From an uncultured bacterium (GTDB lineage: Bacteria > Verrucomicrobiota > Lentisphaeria > Victivallales > UBA1829): a DNA stretch of 64,000 nt. Below are positions 9,068-17,808 of this stretch, piece by piece. Made by a program: the position numbers and the translations under genes. The number at the start of each line of letters is the position of its first letter. Within the stretch, counting starts at the first letter, position 1. Below the pieces are notes generated by a model. The model saw nothing but the letters and a program-made list of their open reading frames with translations, did no database searches and was not told where the DNA came from. The DNA lies in NCBI GenBank assembly GCA_949297765.1, contig CASFTV010000004.1, positions 1 to 64,000 of the forward strand, given 5' to 3'.

Positions 9068-10063
9068 TCAGCGGATGATTCCGGAACGCACGGCGGCGGT
9101 GCTCTGCCGGAGAATCAGCTTCGGCTGAACAAGACGGTCCGGCGGAGTCTGGTGCGTCTCCACCATCTCGCAGAGCAGATTCAGAGACTCCTCCGCGAGC
9201 TTCGGGAAATCGGAAGCGACTGTGGTCCTCGGCGGATCCAGATATTCCGAAACGCCTTCGAATTCCCAGTCGATCAGAGAGATCTCCTCCGGGACGCGCA
9301 CCCGCATGGCGTGCAGCGCGGCGTTCACCTTGAGCGTATGCTGGGAATTGACACAGATCAGCGCCGTGCATCCCTGATGAAACACTTCATCAAACGCCCG
9401 GATCAGCAGCCGCTGATCGGTATGGGCAAATCCGGAAAAGAAAATGCACTGTTTCTCCGGTTCTGCACAGCCGAATCCGCGCATGGCGTTCAGAAATCCC
9501 TGCCAGCGGAGAGTCGCCTTGCGGCTTTCCGACGCCCGGCCTTCCAGAGAAACATAGCGGATATCCCGGTGTCCGAGATCCCAGAGATGCCGCACCGCCA
9601 TGGCCGCGCCGGCCGCGCTGTCCTGATTCACGGAACAGATGTTCTGGAGATGATTCGACGGTCCGTTGACCCACACCATCGGAAGAGGATACGCGGACGC
9701 AAGCTCCTCCAGATACGGATGACTGAGAACGAGAACTCCCCGCAGCGGACGCAGTTCCGCTCTCTGCTCCAGCTGTTTCCAGATCGGCACCATCTGGAGT
9801 CCGTGCCGTTCCAGCTCTTCAAAGACCGCGGAGAAAATCCCGGCATAATAGCCGTTCGCATCGCCGGGCGGGAATCCGATCAGAACGCCGACCGACCAGC
9901 GTCCGGAAGCCGGACGCATGTCATACGAGAGTGAACGCGCCGCCGCAAGGACTTTCCGCCGGGTGTCGTCGCCGATCCGGGGATCCGACGTCATCACCCG
10001 GGAAACCGTCGACTGCGACACACCCGCCGCCCGTGCCACATCGCGCCCGTTGACTCGTTTCAT
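9068..10063 (-). CDS. LacI family transcriptional regulator
   Basis: 331 aa. The N-terminal helix-turn-helix (GRDVARAAGVSQSTVSRVM, residues 5-23) is the canonical LacI DNA-binding domain. It is followed by a hinge helix and a periplasmic-binding-protein-like sugar-sensor domain (SVGVLIGFPPGDANGYYAGIF; LIDWEFEGVSEYLDPPRTTV). Start at the ATG at 10063, with GGAGG 8 bases upstream; a GTG 15 bases further up is less likely. Divergent from the glycosidase operon at 10214. The shared 150-base intergenic region holds palindromes suitable as its operator, so it probably controls that operon and itself in response to a sugar. Confidence 0.92.
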   Translation of the reverse strand: MKRVNGRDVARAAGVSQSTVSRVMTSDPRIGDDTRRKVLAAARSLSYDMRPASGRWSVGVLIGFPPGDANGYYAGIFSAVFEELERHGLQMVPIWKQLEQRAELRPLRGVLVLSHPYLEELASAYPLPMVWVNGPSNHLQNICSVNQDSAAGAAMAVRHLWDLGHRDIRYVSLEGRASESRKATLRWQGFLNAMRGFGCAEPEKQCIFFSGFAHTDQRLLIRAFDEVFHQGCTALICVNSQHTLKVNAALHAMRVRVPEEISLIDWEFEGVSEYLDPPRTTVASDFPKLAEESLNLLCEMVETHQTPPDRLVQPKLILRQSTAAVRSGIIR

Positions 10064-10089
10064 CTTCTCATCCTCCACCCTTCCCGCGG

Positions 10090-10118
10090 AATATAGCGCC
10101 GATTGAACTCATTTGCAA
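10090..10118 (-). promoter_or_regulatory. Promoter of the LacI regulator gene
   Basis: Minus strand: -35 TTGCAA (10113-10118), 17 bp spacer, -10 TATATT (10090-10095). The -35 lies inside the perfect palindrome ATTTGCAAAT (10111-10120), consistent with autoregulation. Confidence 0.6.
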
Positions 10119-10132
10119 ATTTTGATGCAAAA
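10111..10132. promoter_or_regulatory. Candidate LacI operator palindromes
   Basis: Two adjoining dyads: ATTTGCAAAT (10111-10120) and TTTTG-ATG-CAAAA (10120-10132). They sit between the LacI gene and the glycosidase operon, overlap the LacI -35 box and lie ~30 bp upstream of the divergent -35. Which of them is bound is not decidable by eye. Confidence 0.45.
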
Positions 10133-10160
10133 ATATGCACAAATCTCTCGGCTTCCTCCA

Positions 10161-10189
10161 TTGTTTTTTCGGGGTCTTTCGAGTATAAT
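10161..10189 (+). promoter_or_regulatory. Promoter of the GH5-like/pseudopilin/glycosidase operon
   Basis: -35 TTGTTT (10161-10166), 17 bp spacer, -10 TATAAT (10184-10189). The -10 context TTTCGAGTATAATTAA matches the promoter at 4272-4299. Confidence 0.65.
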
Positions 10190-10213
10190 TAAAAAAAACG
10201 AGGACGGAATGCA

Positions 10214-11566
10214 ATGAAGAAACGAGTGGATGTCAGCGGGCGGGACCCGCATTATTTTGAGAATGAAAACGGAACGACCTTTCTTCCGGTCGGCTGCAAT
10301 CTCAGCTTTCTGCGGGGAGCGGAAAACCTCCCGGAAGAGACCGTTCTGGAAACCTACCGCACATGGATGACGGAATTTGCCGCAAACGGCGGAAACTTCA
10401 TCCGGATCTGGCTCGGTGTTCCGTTTTTCGATGTAATGCCCGAACGGATCGGCTGTTACGACGAAACTGCGCTTTCCCATATCCGGTTCATCGTCGACCT
10501 GGCGGAAAAGCTCGGACTGCGGATCAAGTTCACAATGGAGCATTTCCGCAGCATCGAAGGAAAGAAAGAAGCCGAATCCTTTCCCGGCGTTGTCGATTTC
10601 AGAAAACCGCTGTATGCGGGAGTGGTTTCCACCATGCGGGAGTACCTGCGGTCGCCGGAATGCCGGAGCATCTATCTGGGGAAAGCGCGCTATCTGGCGG
10701 AAAGCGGACTCGGAGAATCCAAAGCCGTGATCGCCTGGGAACTCTGGAACGAAATCAACTCCATCGGTTCACTGGAGGAGATCAGGCCGTTCAGCGATTT
10801 TCTGCTGGCAGAGCTTCCGAAACTCTTTCCGCGCCAGATGATCGTGCAGAATCTCGGCAGTTTTTCCGGCTGTACCTCCTGCCGGAGCTACGACTACCTC
10901 GGAAGGCTCGGCAACAACGCATTCCTCCAGGTGCACCGGTATCTGGATCCGGGAGCGGAACTGGATGTCTGCCGCGGACCGATGGATCTGCTCTGTGCCG
11001 ACGCCATCCGGGAACTCCGGGACCGGAACAACCGGATTCCCGCGGTCCTGGCCGAATGCGGCGCGGTCGAAGCCAACCATGCGCGCTATTCCGATCTTTA
11101 CGAATCCGACCGGGAGGGAACTCTGCTGCACGATATGCTCTTTGCGCCCTTCTTTGCAGGGAGCGCCGGCTGCGGCCAGCCCTGGCACTGGGACCACATC
11201 TATCTGGCAAAGCACCATCTCTGGCACCACTTCGCCCGTTTTGCCGGAGCGGTGGAGGGAATTGATCCGGCAGCGGAACAGTTCGTCCCGTTCCGCACGG
11301 AAACCCGGCGGCTGCGCATCTACGGTCTCCGGGGAAACACGATGAATCTGCTCTGGTGCCGCGACAAGAGGAATGACTGGGAAAGCGAACTGGTCCGCCG
11401 CATCCCGCCGGAACTGCTGCACGGAGAGCGGATTCCGGTCGCACATTCCGGCGAGTGCGTCTGTTTTCTTCCCTGGGAGAACAGGTCCGTCGCCGTTCCC
11501 GTGAAGGACTTTTGGTGCGAACTGCCGGACTTCCGGCGTTCCATCGTCGTCCGTCAGGCTCACTGA
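10214..11566 (+). CDS. GH5-like glycoside hydrolase (clan GH-A), cytoplasmic
   Basis: 450 aa, no signal peptide. A TIM-barrel glycosidase of the cellulase/mannanase (GH5) type is indicated by FIRIWLGVP in an early strand, AWELWNEIN with Glu180 as acid/base candidate, and VLAECGAVE with Glu281 as nucleophile candidate. A small beta domain probably closes the C-terminus. Lack of an export signal suggests action on imported oligosaccharides. First gene of an operon with a pseudopilin and a second large glycosidase-like protein, divergent from a LacI regulator. Substrate unknown; family assignment is by motif only. Confidence 0.8.
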   Translation: MKKRVDVSGRDPHYFENENGTTFLPVGCNLSFLRGAENLPEETVLETYRTWMTEFAANGGNFIRIWLGVPFFDVMPERIGCYDETALSHIRFIVDLAEKLGLRIKFTMEHFRSIEGKKEAESFPGVVDFRKPLYAGVVSTMREYLRSPECRSIYLGKARYLAESGLGESKAVIAWELWNEINSIGSLEEIRPFSDFLLAELPKLFPRQMIVQNLGSFSGCTSCRSYDYLGRLGNNAFLQVHRYLDPGAELDVCRGPMDLLCADAIRELRDRNNRIPAVLAECGAVEANHARYSDLYESDREGTLLHDMLFAPFFAGSAGCGQPWHWDHIYLAKHHLWHHFARFAGAVEGIDPAAEQFVPFRTETRRLRIYGLRGNTMNLLWCRDKRNDWESELVRRIPPELLHGERIPVAHSGECVCFLPWENRSVAVPVKDFWCELPDFRRSIVVRQAH

Positions 11567-11617
11567 ATGAGAATTGACGCAGAACAGCGTTTCATAAAAA
11601 CAAGGAGAACACGCATC

Positions 11618-12394
11618 ATGCAAACAAGGCGGAAACTCAGATTCACTCTGATAGAGCTGATCATCGTTGTTGCCATCATCGCCATCCTGGTGGCGCTGCT
11701 GCTTCCGGCGCTCTACCGGGCGCGCAATGTGGCGCGGGGAATCAGCTGCAAAAACAATCTGAAACAGGTCGGAATCACCATTCATCTGTATGTCGGGAAC
11801 AACAACGATTTCTTTTTTCCGTATGTTCAGCCGGACGCGCACTGGACCGCGCGGATGGTTGCGGACAAATATCTGACCAAAAATCAGCTGAAATGCCCGG
11901 AGCGCTCCCGGATTCTGCCAAGCTCCACCTGGTACCGGGACTTCTGGGACAACCCGAAAATGAAACTCGACTCCCTCGCCGACAGCGACTGGACCATCTG
12001 TGATTACGGAATCAATTACAAATATGTTGCGCCGGCCGCCGACGGAATCCGTCTCTCGATGTTCCGGCGGAGCACCGACACGGTCATGGTGGTCGAGTCA
12101 GCCCGGAAAAGCCGCGAACTTGCCGATCCCGCGCCGCTCGGATACTACACGGTGAACAACTCCTACTCCGCACCCGGATCCGGCGAAACGGTCTGGCCCG
12201 CACACAACGGACTGACCGAATGCAATGTCGTCTATGTGGACGGCCATGTTCTCGGAGCGCGCTCCATGCGCATCGGCGAAGAGGGGGCGAAACAGCTCCT
12301 CGCCAATCCGGGATCGCCGCTCTACGGACCGTGGGTCGATTCCACCTACCGCAACGATGCAAGCAAATGGGTCCGTCATGATGGAGTGTTCTGA
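11618..12394 (+). CDS. Pseudopilin-like protein with prepilin N-terminus
   Basis: 258 aa. Leader MQTRRKLR is followed by [24 protein letters not shown], a textbook prepilin helix with Glu at +5. The globular part ([21 protein letters not shown]) resembles the pseudopilin at 4337. Near the C-terminus, [16 protein letters not shown] resembles the His...Asp-Gly motif common in this family. I start it at 11618 because AAGGAG lies 10 bases upstream; the open frame reaches back to 11567 without a ribosome site. It sits between two glycosidase genes of one operon, with one base to the next start. Exact function unknown. Confidence 0.88.
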   Translation: MQTRRKLRFTLIELIIVVAIIAILVALLLPALYRARNVARGISCKNNLKQVGITIHLYVGNNNDFFFPYVQPDAHWTARMVADKYLTKNQLKCPERSRILPSSTWYRDFWDNPKMKLDSLADSDWTICDYGINYKYVAPAADGIRLSMFRRSTDTVMVVESARKSRELADPAPLGYYTVNNSYSAPGSGETVWPAHNGLTECNVVYVDGHVLGARSMRIGEEGAKQLLANPGSPLYGPWVDSTYRNDASKWVRHDGVF

Positions 12395-12395
12395 A

Positions 12396-15300
12396 ATGAA
12401 AAAAAGATTTTTTCTCTCCCTCTTTCTGCTGATTCCGGCGCTTTGCATGGCGGCCGGCAAACCGCTCTACAAAGAAAAATTCCGTCAGTTCCAGCTTCCG
12501 GGAACCATCGAAGCCGAAGCAGGAACCGTTGAACTGACTCTGAATCCCGCCAAGCCAGCCTCGGAATTCCTGAATGAGTGGGCATTTGCATTTTCCGTGG
12601 TGCCGGCGCGGGAGGGGAACGCATCCGAACGCAATCTGCTCGGGCTGTGCATCTCCAGCGGAGAACACGGACTGCGCGGACTGCTCGGTGTCGCGCGAAA
12701 TGAACAGCAGACCGCCCGCGTCCACATTCCGAATGAACAGGTGTTCGAAAAAGGAAAGGCGGTGAATGTGGCGCTGAGCTGGGGAAAGGCCGGACTGATT
12801 CTCAGCGTCAACGGAAAGGAACTCTCCCGCGCGAAATTCTCCGGGAAACTTTCGCCGCTGCCGGGAGGATTCATCGTCTCGGCGGGACCGCCGTTCTTTG
12901 TCAGCGCGCTGCGGATCTCCGCCGCCCAGCTGCGGAACGCGGAACTGGACGCAACGCCCGACACGCCGTTCTCCGCGGGAAAATCCACAACGCTCCTGGC
13001 GGATTTCCGTTCGGGAAAAGAGCAGCTTCTGACTTCGCCGGATCAGAAGGGAATCACTCTTCTTCCGGTCTGGACGTTCGATGACGCCGTCTCCTGCGGG
13101 AACGAACCGTCGATTCTGCGCCTTTCCGGAGCCAACTTCTCCGGGGAGGACCGGGAAGTCCGCGTGCGGATCTCCGGAAAGGAAACCGGTGGAGAAGCTC
13201 TCGCGGAAACAGAACACATCATCCGTCTTCCCGCCCGGACCCGTCAGAAGGAGTTCCGGATTGAACTCCCGCTGAAAAATCCGGGTCACTACGCCCTCTC
13301 GGCGGACATCGGAGGCGAACGGTACGACTTCGCCCGCGCCCGGCTGAACATGCCCGATGCACAGCTGCCGGACGGACGCTTCGCCGACTATATCGGACAC
13401 CATCTGTTCGATCTTCCGGAACTCCTTGCAAAACTCGGAATCCGCAACAGCCGCAGCGACGCTTTTCACTGGTTTCTTGTCGAACCGGAAAAAGGGAAAT
13501 TCGACTGGAGATGGAGCGATGCGATCGTGGAACGCAACCGGAAAGCAGGCATCCGGATGCTCGGCATTCTGGGCTCTCCTCCGGTCTGGGCGGCCGATCC
13601 GACCGTTGTTCCGACGCACAAGAACGCCTACATGTCCGCGCGGCGGAAACCCGCCAGTCCGGATGACTGGGAACGCTATGTCCACGCGGTCGCCGCACGG
13701 TATCGCGGCAAGGTCGCGGCATGGGAAATCTGGAACGAAGTTGACTGGCATCCGCCCGTTCCCGCGGCCAGTTTCTCCGGCACCACCGCCGACTATCTGG
13801 AGCTTCTGAAACGGGCGCACCGGGCAATCCGCTCCGCCGACCCCGATGCGAAAATCCTGGTCAGCGGATTCGGATACGGAACTGCCTGCGACAATAAAAT
13901 GCCGTTCGATCTGCTGAAAATGGGCGCCGCACAGTACTGCGACTTCTACAATGTCCACTCCTATCAGGGACTCAAGGGAATCGGGGAACTGAAACGCGCG
14001 GTGGCAGAGGCGCGTCCGGGGATGAAGCTCTGGCAGTCCGAACAGATGTGGCACACCATCTCCGATCCGGCCATGCAGGCAAAACTGACCGCCGCAATCC
14101 AGTTCTGGTTCATTGAGGAGGGATTTGAGAAATATTTCAATTTCGGAGAGGATTTCTTTTTCTCGCATCAGACGCTGTCGCCGATTCCGTCGCTTCCTGC
14201 GCTGACCTTTGCACAGGCGATGCTGCGCAAGTGCGACCGCTATACCGGACCGGCGACCTCGCTTCCGCTTGATCTGCGTCACACCTTCCGGCGGACCGAC
14301 GGAAGCGTCCTGACCGTTCTCGGACGGACCTCGGCACCCGCGATCTGGGAACTGACAGGAGATGTCCGCGCCGTCTACGATCTTTATGGACGCAGCGTGA
14401 AGAGGACTCTCTCCGGCGGAAAATGGCGGACGCAGCACCCGACAGAAATTCTGTATGTCGTCAGCGGAAAACCGCTCACCGGAATCCGGGAAATTGCGGA
14501 AACGGTCAACTTCTGTCCGAATCCCTCGTTTGAGGAGCTCTCGGGCGACGTGGCAACCGGAGGACTCGGCAATGCGCTCCCGCTCCAATGGCAGCTCCGC
14601 GAGAAAACCGCCGATCCGAACGGCCGCATTGCCGTCACGCGGGACGCGGCAACCGGGAAGTATGCTCTGAGCCTGACCTCCTCCGGCGCCGGACGCGTCT
14701 ACCTCTTCTTCGACGCCCGCATTCCCGGACCCGACCGGGGAATCCTGAGCGGCAGCTTCAAAAATACCGGCGACAAACCCGTCTCCCCCTTCTTCGACGT
14801 GTTCGACCGGTACAGCGGCTACTTCAAACGCTATCATACCTCCCCGGTTCCGCCGCGAAGCGGATTTGTCCGCCGCGAAGCGGAAATCGCGATTCCGAAA
14901 AGCGATTCCACGCTGGTCTTCTGCGTCGGCATTGAGCAGGCGGGGACCCTGATCGCGGACGACATCTCGCTGATGAGACTCTCCGACACCCCCCTCTCCT
15001 CGTGCACCCCGCTTGCCCTCCCCTCTCCTGCGGAAAACCGCGGAGCCACCCGCGGAAAAGAGCACATCGACACGCGGGAACTGGGCAAGGCTCTGCACGG
15101 CGACCGGACCATCCAGCGGATTCCCTTCCGCTTTTCCGGATCACCCGTACTCCTCTCTTCCGGAGCGTGGAAAGGCGTGCACGGGAAGAGTCTGACTCTC
15201 TCTCTTCCGACCCCCCGGGTGGAAACGCTCTATCTGCTTGCAAGCGCCGCCTATGTCCCCGGGAAGGCGGATCTTCTGGGGCGAGTCACGTTTATCCTGC

Positions 15301-15548
15301 GCGACGGGAAGCGGTCCGCGCCGCTCGAACTGCGGAACAAACGGGATCTTCGCGACTGGTTCCTCGCCTCGGACAGCCGCGGCATTCCGCCCGCTTTCCG
15401 CTTTGTCACGCCGCGGATGCTGGAATACGGCCTTTTTCTTGTGAAACTGGACAATCCCGTCCGGACACAGGATGCCGCGGCTGTCGAAATTGAAGCATCC
15501 GGCGACGCCGTTCTGATTCACGCCGGAGCGACGATCCGCGCAAAATAG
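12396..15548 (+). CDS. Large exported glycoside-hydrolase-like protein
   Basis: 1050 aa with signal peptide (KKRFFLSLFLLIPALCMAAGK). The N-terminal ~250 residues are a concanavalin-like or CBM-like beta domain, followed by a second beta domain. A clan GH-A barrel at about 330-640 includes AAWEIWNEVDWHPP (Glu448, acid/base candidate) and LWQSEQMWH (Glu549, nucleophile candidate), most like GH39-type enzymes. At least one more beta-sandwich module with NPSFEELSG at its start, typical of a CBM, occupies about 700-860. Start chosen at 12396 with GGAG 9 bases upstream. Third gene of the LacI-linked operon; substrate and GH family unassigned. Confidence 0.8.
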   Translation: MKKRFFLSLFLLIPALCMAAGKPLYKEKFRQFQLPGTIEAEAGTVELTLNPAKPASEFLNEWAFAFSVVPAREGNASERNLLGLCISSGEHGLRGLLGVARNEQQTARVHIPNEQVFEKGKAVNVALSWGKAGLILSVNGKELSRAKFSGKLSPLPGGFIVSAGPPFFVSALRISAAQLRNAELDATPDTPFSAGKSTTLLADFRSGKEQLLTSPDQKGITLLPVWTFDDAVSCGNEPSILRLSGANFSGEDREVRVRISGKETGGEALAETEHIIRLPARTRQKEFRIELPLKNPGHYALSADIGGERYDFARARLNMPDAQLPDGRFADYIGHHLFDLPELLAKLGIRNSRSDAFHWFLVEPEKGKFDWRWSDAIVERNRKAGIRMLGILGSPPVWAADPTVVPTHKNAYMSARRKPASPDDWERYVHAVAARYRGKVAAWEIWNEVDWHPPVPAASFSGTTADYLELLKRAHRAIRSADPDAKILVSGFGYGTACDNKMPFDLLKMGAAQYCDFYNVHSYQGLKGIGELKRAVAEARPGMKLWQSEQMWHTISDPAMQAKLTAAIQFWFIEEGFEKYFNFGEDFFFSHQTLSPIPSLPALTFAQAMLRKCDRYTGPATSLPLDLRHTFRRTDGSVLTVLGRTSAPAIWELTGDVRAVYDLYGRSVKRTLSGGKWRTQHPTEILYVVSGKPLTGIREIAETVNFCPNPSFEELSGDVATGGLGNALPLQWQLREKTADPNGRIAVTRDAATGKYALSLTSSGAGRVYLFFDARIPGPDRGILSGSFKNTGDKPVSPFFDVFDRYSGYFKRYHTSPVPPRSGFVRREAEIAIPKSDSTLVFCVGIEQAGTLIADDISLMRLSDTPLSSCTPLALPSPAENRGATRGKEHIDTRELGKALHGDRTIQRIPFRFSGSPVLLSSGAWKGVHGKSLTLSLPTPRVETLYLLASAAYVPGKADLLGRVTFILRDGKRSAPLELRNKRDLRDWFLASDSRGIPPAFRFVTPRMLEYGLFLVKLDNPVRTQDAAAVEIEASGDAVLIHAGATIRAK

Positions 15549-15566
15549 CGCGAATTTGTCTTTTTT

Positions 15567-15600
15567 CCGTCTTCCGGACAGATCCCCGGAAGACGGCTTC
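15567..15600 (+). terminator. Terminator after the glycosidase operon
   Basis: Perfect 11-bp stem CCGTCTTCCGG (15567-15577) with CCGGAAGACGG (15585-15595) and a 7-base loop. It is followed by CTTCTTT on the plus strand; on the minus strand it is followed by six A. Placed 18 bases after the stop at 15548. Confidence 0.65.
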
Positions 15601-15666
15601 TTTCCGGGCATCCGGGCGAAAATTCTCAGAAGAGAACGACTCTTTCCCCATTCTTCCGCCCGGCCC

Positions 15667-15694
15667 TTGTTTTTCCGGTTTGACATGATATAGT
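15667..15694 (+). promoter_or_regulatory. Promoter of the 5'-nucleotidase gene
   Basis: -35 TTGTTT (15667-15672), 16 bp spacer, -10 TATAGT (15689-15694), 39 bases before the ATG at 15734. Confidence 0.55.
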
Positions 15695-15733
15695 ACACTC
15701 CCGGAAACACATACCAACACAACAGGATCTGAA

Positions 15734-16663
15734 ATGGCGTTCCAAATTGAAGACAAACTGGTGATCGGCGTCGCCTCCAGCGCTCTGTTCGAACTGGATG
15801 AAGCGGACGCGGTCTTCCGCCGGGAAGGACTTTCCGCCTACCGGGCCTATCAGCACGAACACCAGCACGATATTTTGAAGAAAGGCGTGGCATTTCCCTT
15901 TGTCAAGCGTCTGCTGGCGATGAACCGCTACCATCCCGACAGCCAGCCGGTCGAAGTGGTCCTTCTCAGCCACAACGATCCCGACACCGGACTGCGCGTG
16001 TTCAATTCGATCCAGCATTACAAGCTCAACATCATCCGCGCGGCTTTCACGACGGGAGATTCTCCGTTCAAATACATTCCCGCCTACAATGTCTCGCTGT
16101 TTCTCTCGGCCAACGCCGCCGACGTGGAAAAGGCCAACACGGAGGGATACGCCGCCGGACAGGTCCTCGCCAGCACCGCCGAAGACGACGAAAACGATGA
16201 GGAACTGCGCATCGCCTTCGACTTCGACGGGGTCATCGCCGACGACAGCGCCGAATACGTCTACCAGAAAGCCGGAATCGACCGCTTTTACGAAACCGAA
16301 AAAGCCAAAGCCGCCATTCCGCATACCCCCGGTCCCCTCGCCGACCTGTTCGCCAAGCTGGCAAAGCTCCGCGACCTTGAGGATGAGCGGGTCAAAAACG
16401 AACCGGGATACCGCCGCCATATCAAAACCGCGATCGTGACCGCCCGGAGCGCACCGGCCCATGAACGGGTCGTAACCACGCTGCGCGCCTGGAACATCAA
16501 CGTGGATCAGACCTTCTTCCTCGGAGGAATGGACAAGGGACGGATCCTCGCAATCCTCAAACCGCATATTTTCTTCGACGATCAGGTGGATCCGCATCTG
16601 ACCTCGGCAAGTCAGTTCACGCCGTCGGTCTACATTCCGATCAGCGGCGGAGTGCTGAAATAG
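15734..16663 (+). CDS. 5'-nucleotidase (cytosolic NT5C1 type)
   Basis: 309 aa, cytoplasmic. It matches the bacterial relatives of cytosolic 5'-nucleotidase I, which dephosphorylate nucleoside 5'-monophosphates. The N-terminal part contains VVLLSHNDPDTGLRVFNSI, and a HAD nucleophile motif FDFDGVIADD begins near residue 161. Further HAD motifs are AIVTARSAPAHERV and FLGGMDKGRIL, with the acidic FFDDQ at the end. Own promoter; the azlC gene starts 26 bases downstream. Physiological substrate cannot be read from sequence. Confidence 0.88.
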   Translation: MAFQIEDKLVIGVASSALFELDEADAVFRREGLSAYRAYQHEHQHDILKKGVAFPFVKRLLAMNRYHPDSQPVEVVLLSHNDPDTGLRVFNSIQHYKLNIIRAAFTTGDSPFKYIPAYNVSLFLSANAADVEKANTEGYAAGQVLASTAEDDENDEELRIAFDFDGVIADDSAEYVYQKAGIDRFYETEKAKAAIPHTPGPLADLFAKLAKLRDLEDERVKNEPGYRRHIKTAIVTARSAPAHERVVTTLRAWNINVDQTFFLGGMDKGRILAILKPHIFFDDQVDPHLTSASQFTPSVYIPISGGVLK

Positions 16664-16689
16664 CCGCCGGCCCTGCGCAAGAGTGTATC

Positions 16690-17391
16690 ATGACGGGAAC
16701 CGTGTTCAAGGCCGCTTTTGTTGCCACGCTGCCTGTGCTGGCAGGCTATTCCGCAATGGGATGCGCGTTCGGAATCCTTCTCGACGCCAACGCCGGACTC
16801 GGCGCAGGGTGGAGTTTCCTGATGAGTCTGACAATCCTTTCCGGGAGTCTGCAGTTCGCCGCAGTGGAGATTCTCAACGCGGGATTTCCGTTCTACAAAG
16901 TGGCGCTCCTGACCTTCTTCATCAACATCCGCTACGCAATGTACGGATTCGCCCTGATTGAACGATTCCGGGGAAAAGGATGGAAAAAGCTCTACATGAT
17001 CTTTGCGCTCACCGATGAGACCTATGCGCTCCAGGTGGAAAACAAAGCCCCCGATCCGAAAGACTCCACCGATTACTGCTTCGCGGTCGCGCTGCTGAAC
17101 CAGTGTTACTGGATTTTCGGCTGTCTGCTCGGAAGCGTCGCGGGAAAGTGGATGGACTTCAACAAGAAAGGGATTGATTTTGCAATGACCGCCCTCTTTC
17201 TTGTGATTCTGACCGACCAGTGCAGGGAAAAACAGAACCGGCTGCCGAGCCTGATCGGAGGAGCGGCAACGCTGCTCTGCCGGATTGTGTTCGGTCCGGA
17301 CCGGATGCTGATCCCCGCCATGCTGCTGATGCTGACCGGCTTTCTCCTTCTGCGGCGCCGTCTGGACATCGAACCGGAGGAAGTGCGATGA
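16690..17391 (+). CDS. azlC: AzlC family branched-chain amino acid exporter, large subunit
   Basis: 233 aa integral membrane protein with about six to seven hydrophobic segments. AzlC hallmarks are GYSAMGCAFGILLDANAGLGAGWSF near the N-terminus, the SGSLQFAAVEI motif and the FFINIRYAMYGF segment. With its small partner AzlD it exports branched-chain amino acids and analogues. The next gene starts inside its stop codon (ATGA overlap at 17388), so the two subunits are translationally coupled. Confidence 0.93.
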   Translation: MTGTVFKAAFVATLPVLAGYSAMGCAFGILLDANAGLGAGWSFLMSLTILSGSLQFAAVEILNAGFPFYKVALLTFFINIRYAMYGFALIERFRGKGWKKLYMIFALTDETYALQVENKAPDPKDSTDYCFAVALLNQCYWIFGCLLGSVAGKWMDFNKKGIDFAMTALFLVILTDQCREKQNRLPSLIGGAATLLCRIVFGPDRMLIPAMLLMLTGFLLLRRRLDIEPEEVR

Positions 17392-17714
17392 GCTTCTCCT
17401 ATCTGTTTGGTGCTGTGATGGTGATGGCCGCGGTCACGCTGCTTCTGCGGGCGTTTCCGTTCCTGCTGTTCGGCGGACGGAAACCGCCGGAGATCGTCCT
17501 CTATTTCGGACGGGTCGTCTCACCGGGAGCAATCGCGATGCTGGTGGTCTACTGCTTCAACGCAGTCACGCCCGGGGCGTATCCGTTCGCGATTCCCGAA
17601 CTGCTCGCATCCGCTCTGGTGGTCGGACTCCATCTGAAGCTCCGAAATCCGCTGCTGTCCATTGTCACCGGGACCGTGTTCTATATGATTCTGGTGCAGT
17701 TCGTCTTCGCATGA
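17388..17714 (+). CDS. azlD: AzlD family transporter, small subunit
   Basis: 108 aa with four hydrophobic segments, the size of AzlD. Its features are LLLRAFPFLLFGGRKPPEIVLYFGRVVSPGAIAMLVVYC split over two helices and a C-terminal pair. The start is the ATG at 17388, which overlaps the azlC stop by ATGA; the same frame is open back to 17220, but that part lies within azlC. Functions with AzlC in amino acid export. Confidence 0.92.
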   Translation: MSFSYLFGAVMVMAAVTLLLRAFPFLLFGGRKPPEIVLYFGRVVSPGAIAMLVVYCFNAVTPGAYPFAIPELLASALVVGLHLKLRNPLLSIVTGTVFYMILVQFVFA

Positions 17715-17780
17715 AACGAGGTGGATTTTCCGGAAAAATCCTTTTTCCCCTCTTGATTTTCCCGCAAAGAAAGATACGTT

Positions 17781-17797
17781 AATATTACAATAATATT
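17781..17797. promoter_or_regulatory. Candidate operator of the IclR gene
   Basis: AATATT-acaat-AATATT dyad 12 bases upstream of the IclR start. A weak -35 TTGATT is at 17753-17758. Autoregulation by the IclR protein is plausible but unproven. Confidence 0.3.
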
Positions 17798-17808
17798 GGA
17801 CAGTAAAA

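Noticed and set aside
10131-10147. Third copy of the GRCACAAA operator upstream of the 10214 operon
   Set aside because: One GCACAAA is present, but there is no partner at 21-22 bp and it lies about 40 bp, not 26-27 bp, before the -10.
12084-15098. Minus-strand open frame of about 1000 codons across the second large glycosidase
   Set aside because: Antisense to a gene with signal peptide and catalytic motifs. The translation is low-complexity Arg/Gly/Phe-rich, as expected from codon bias.
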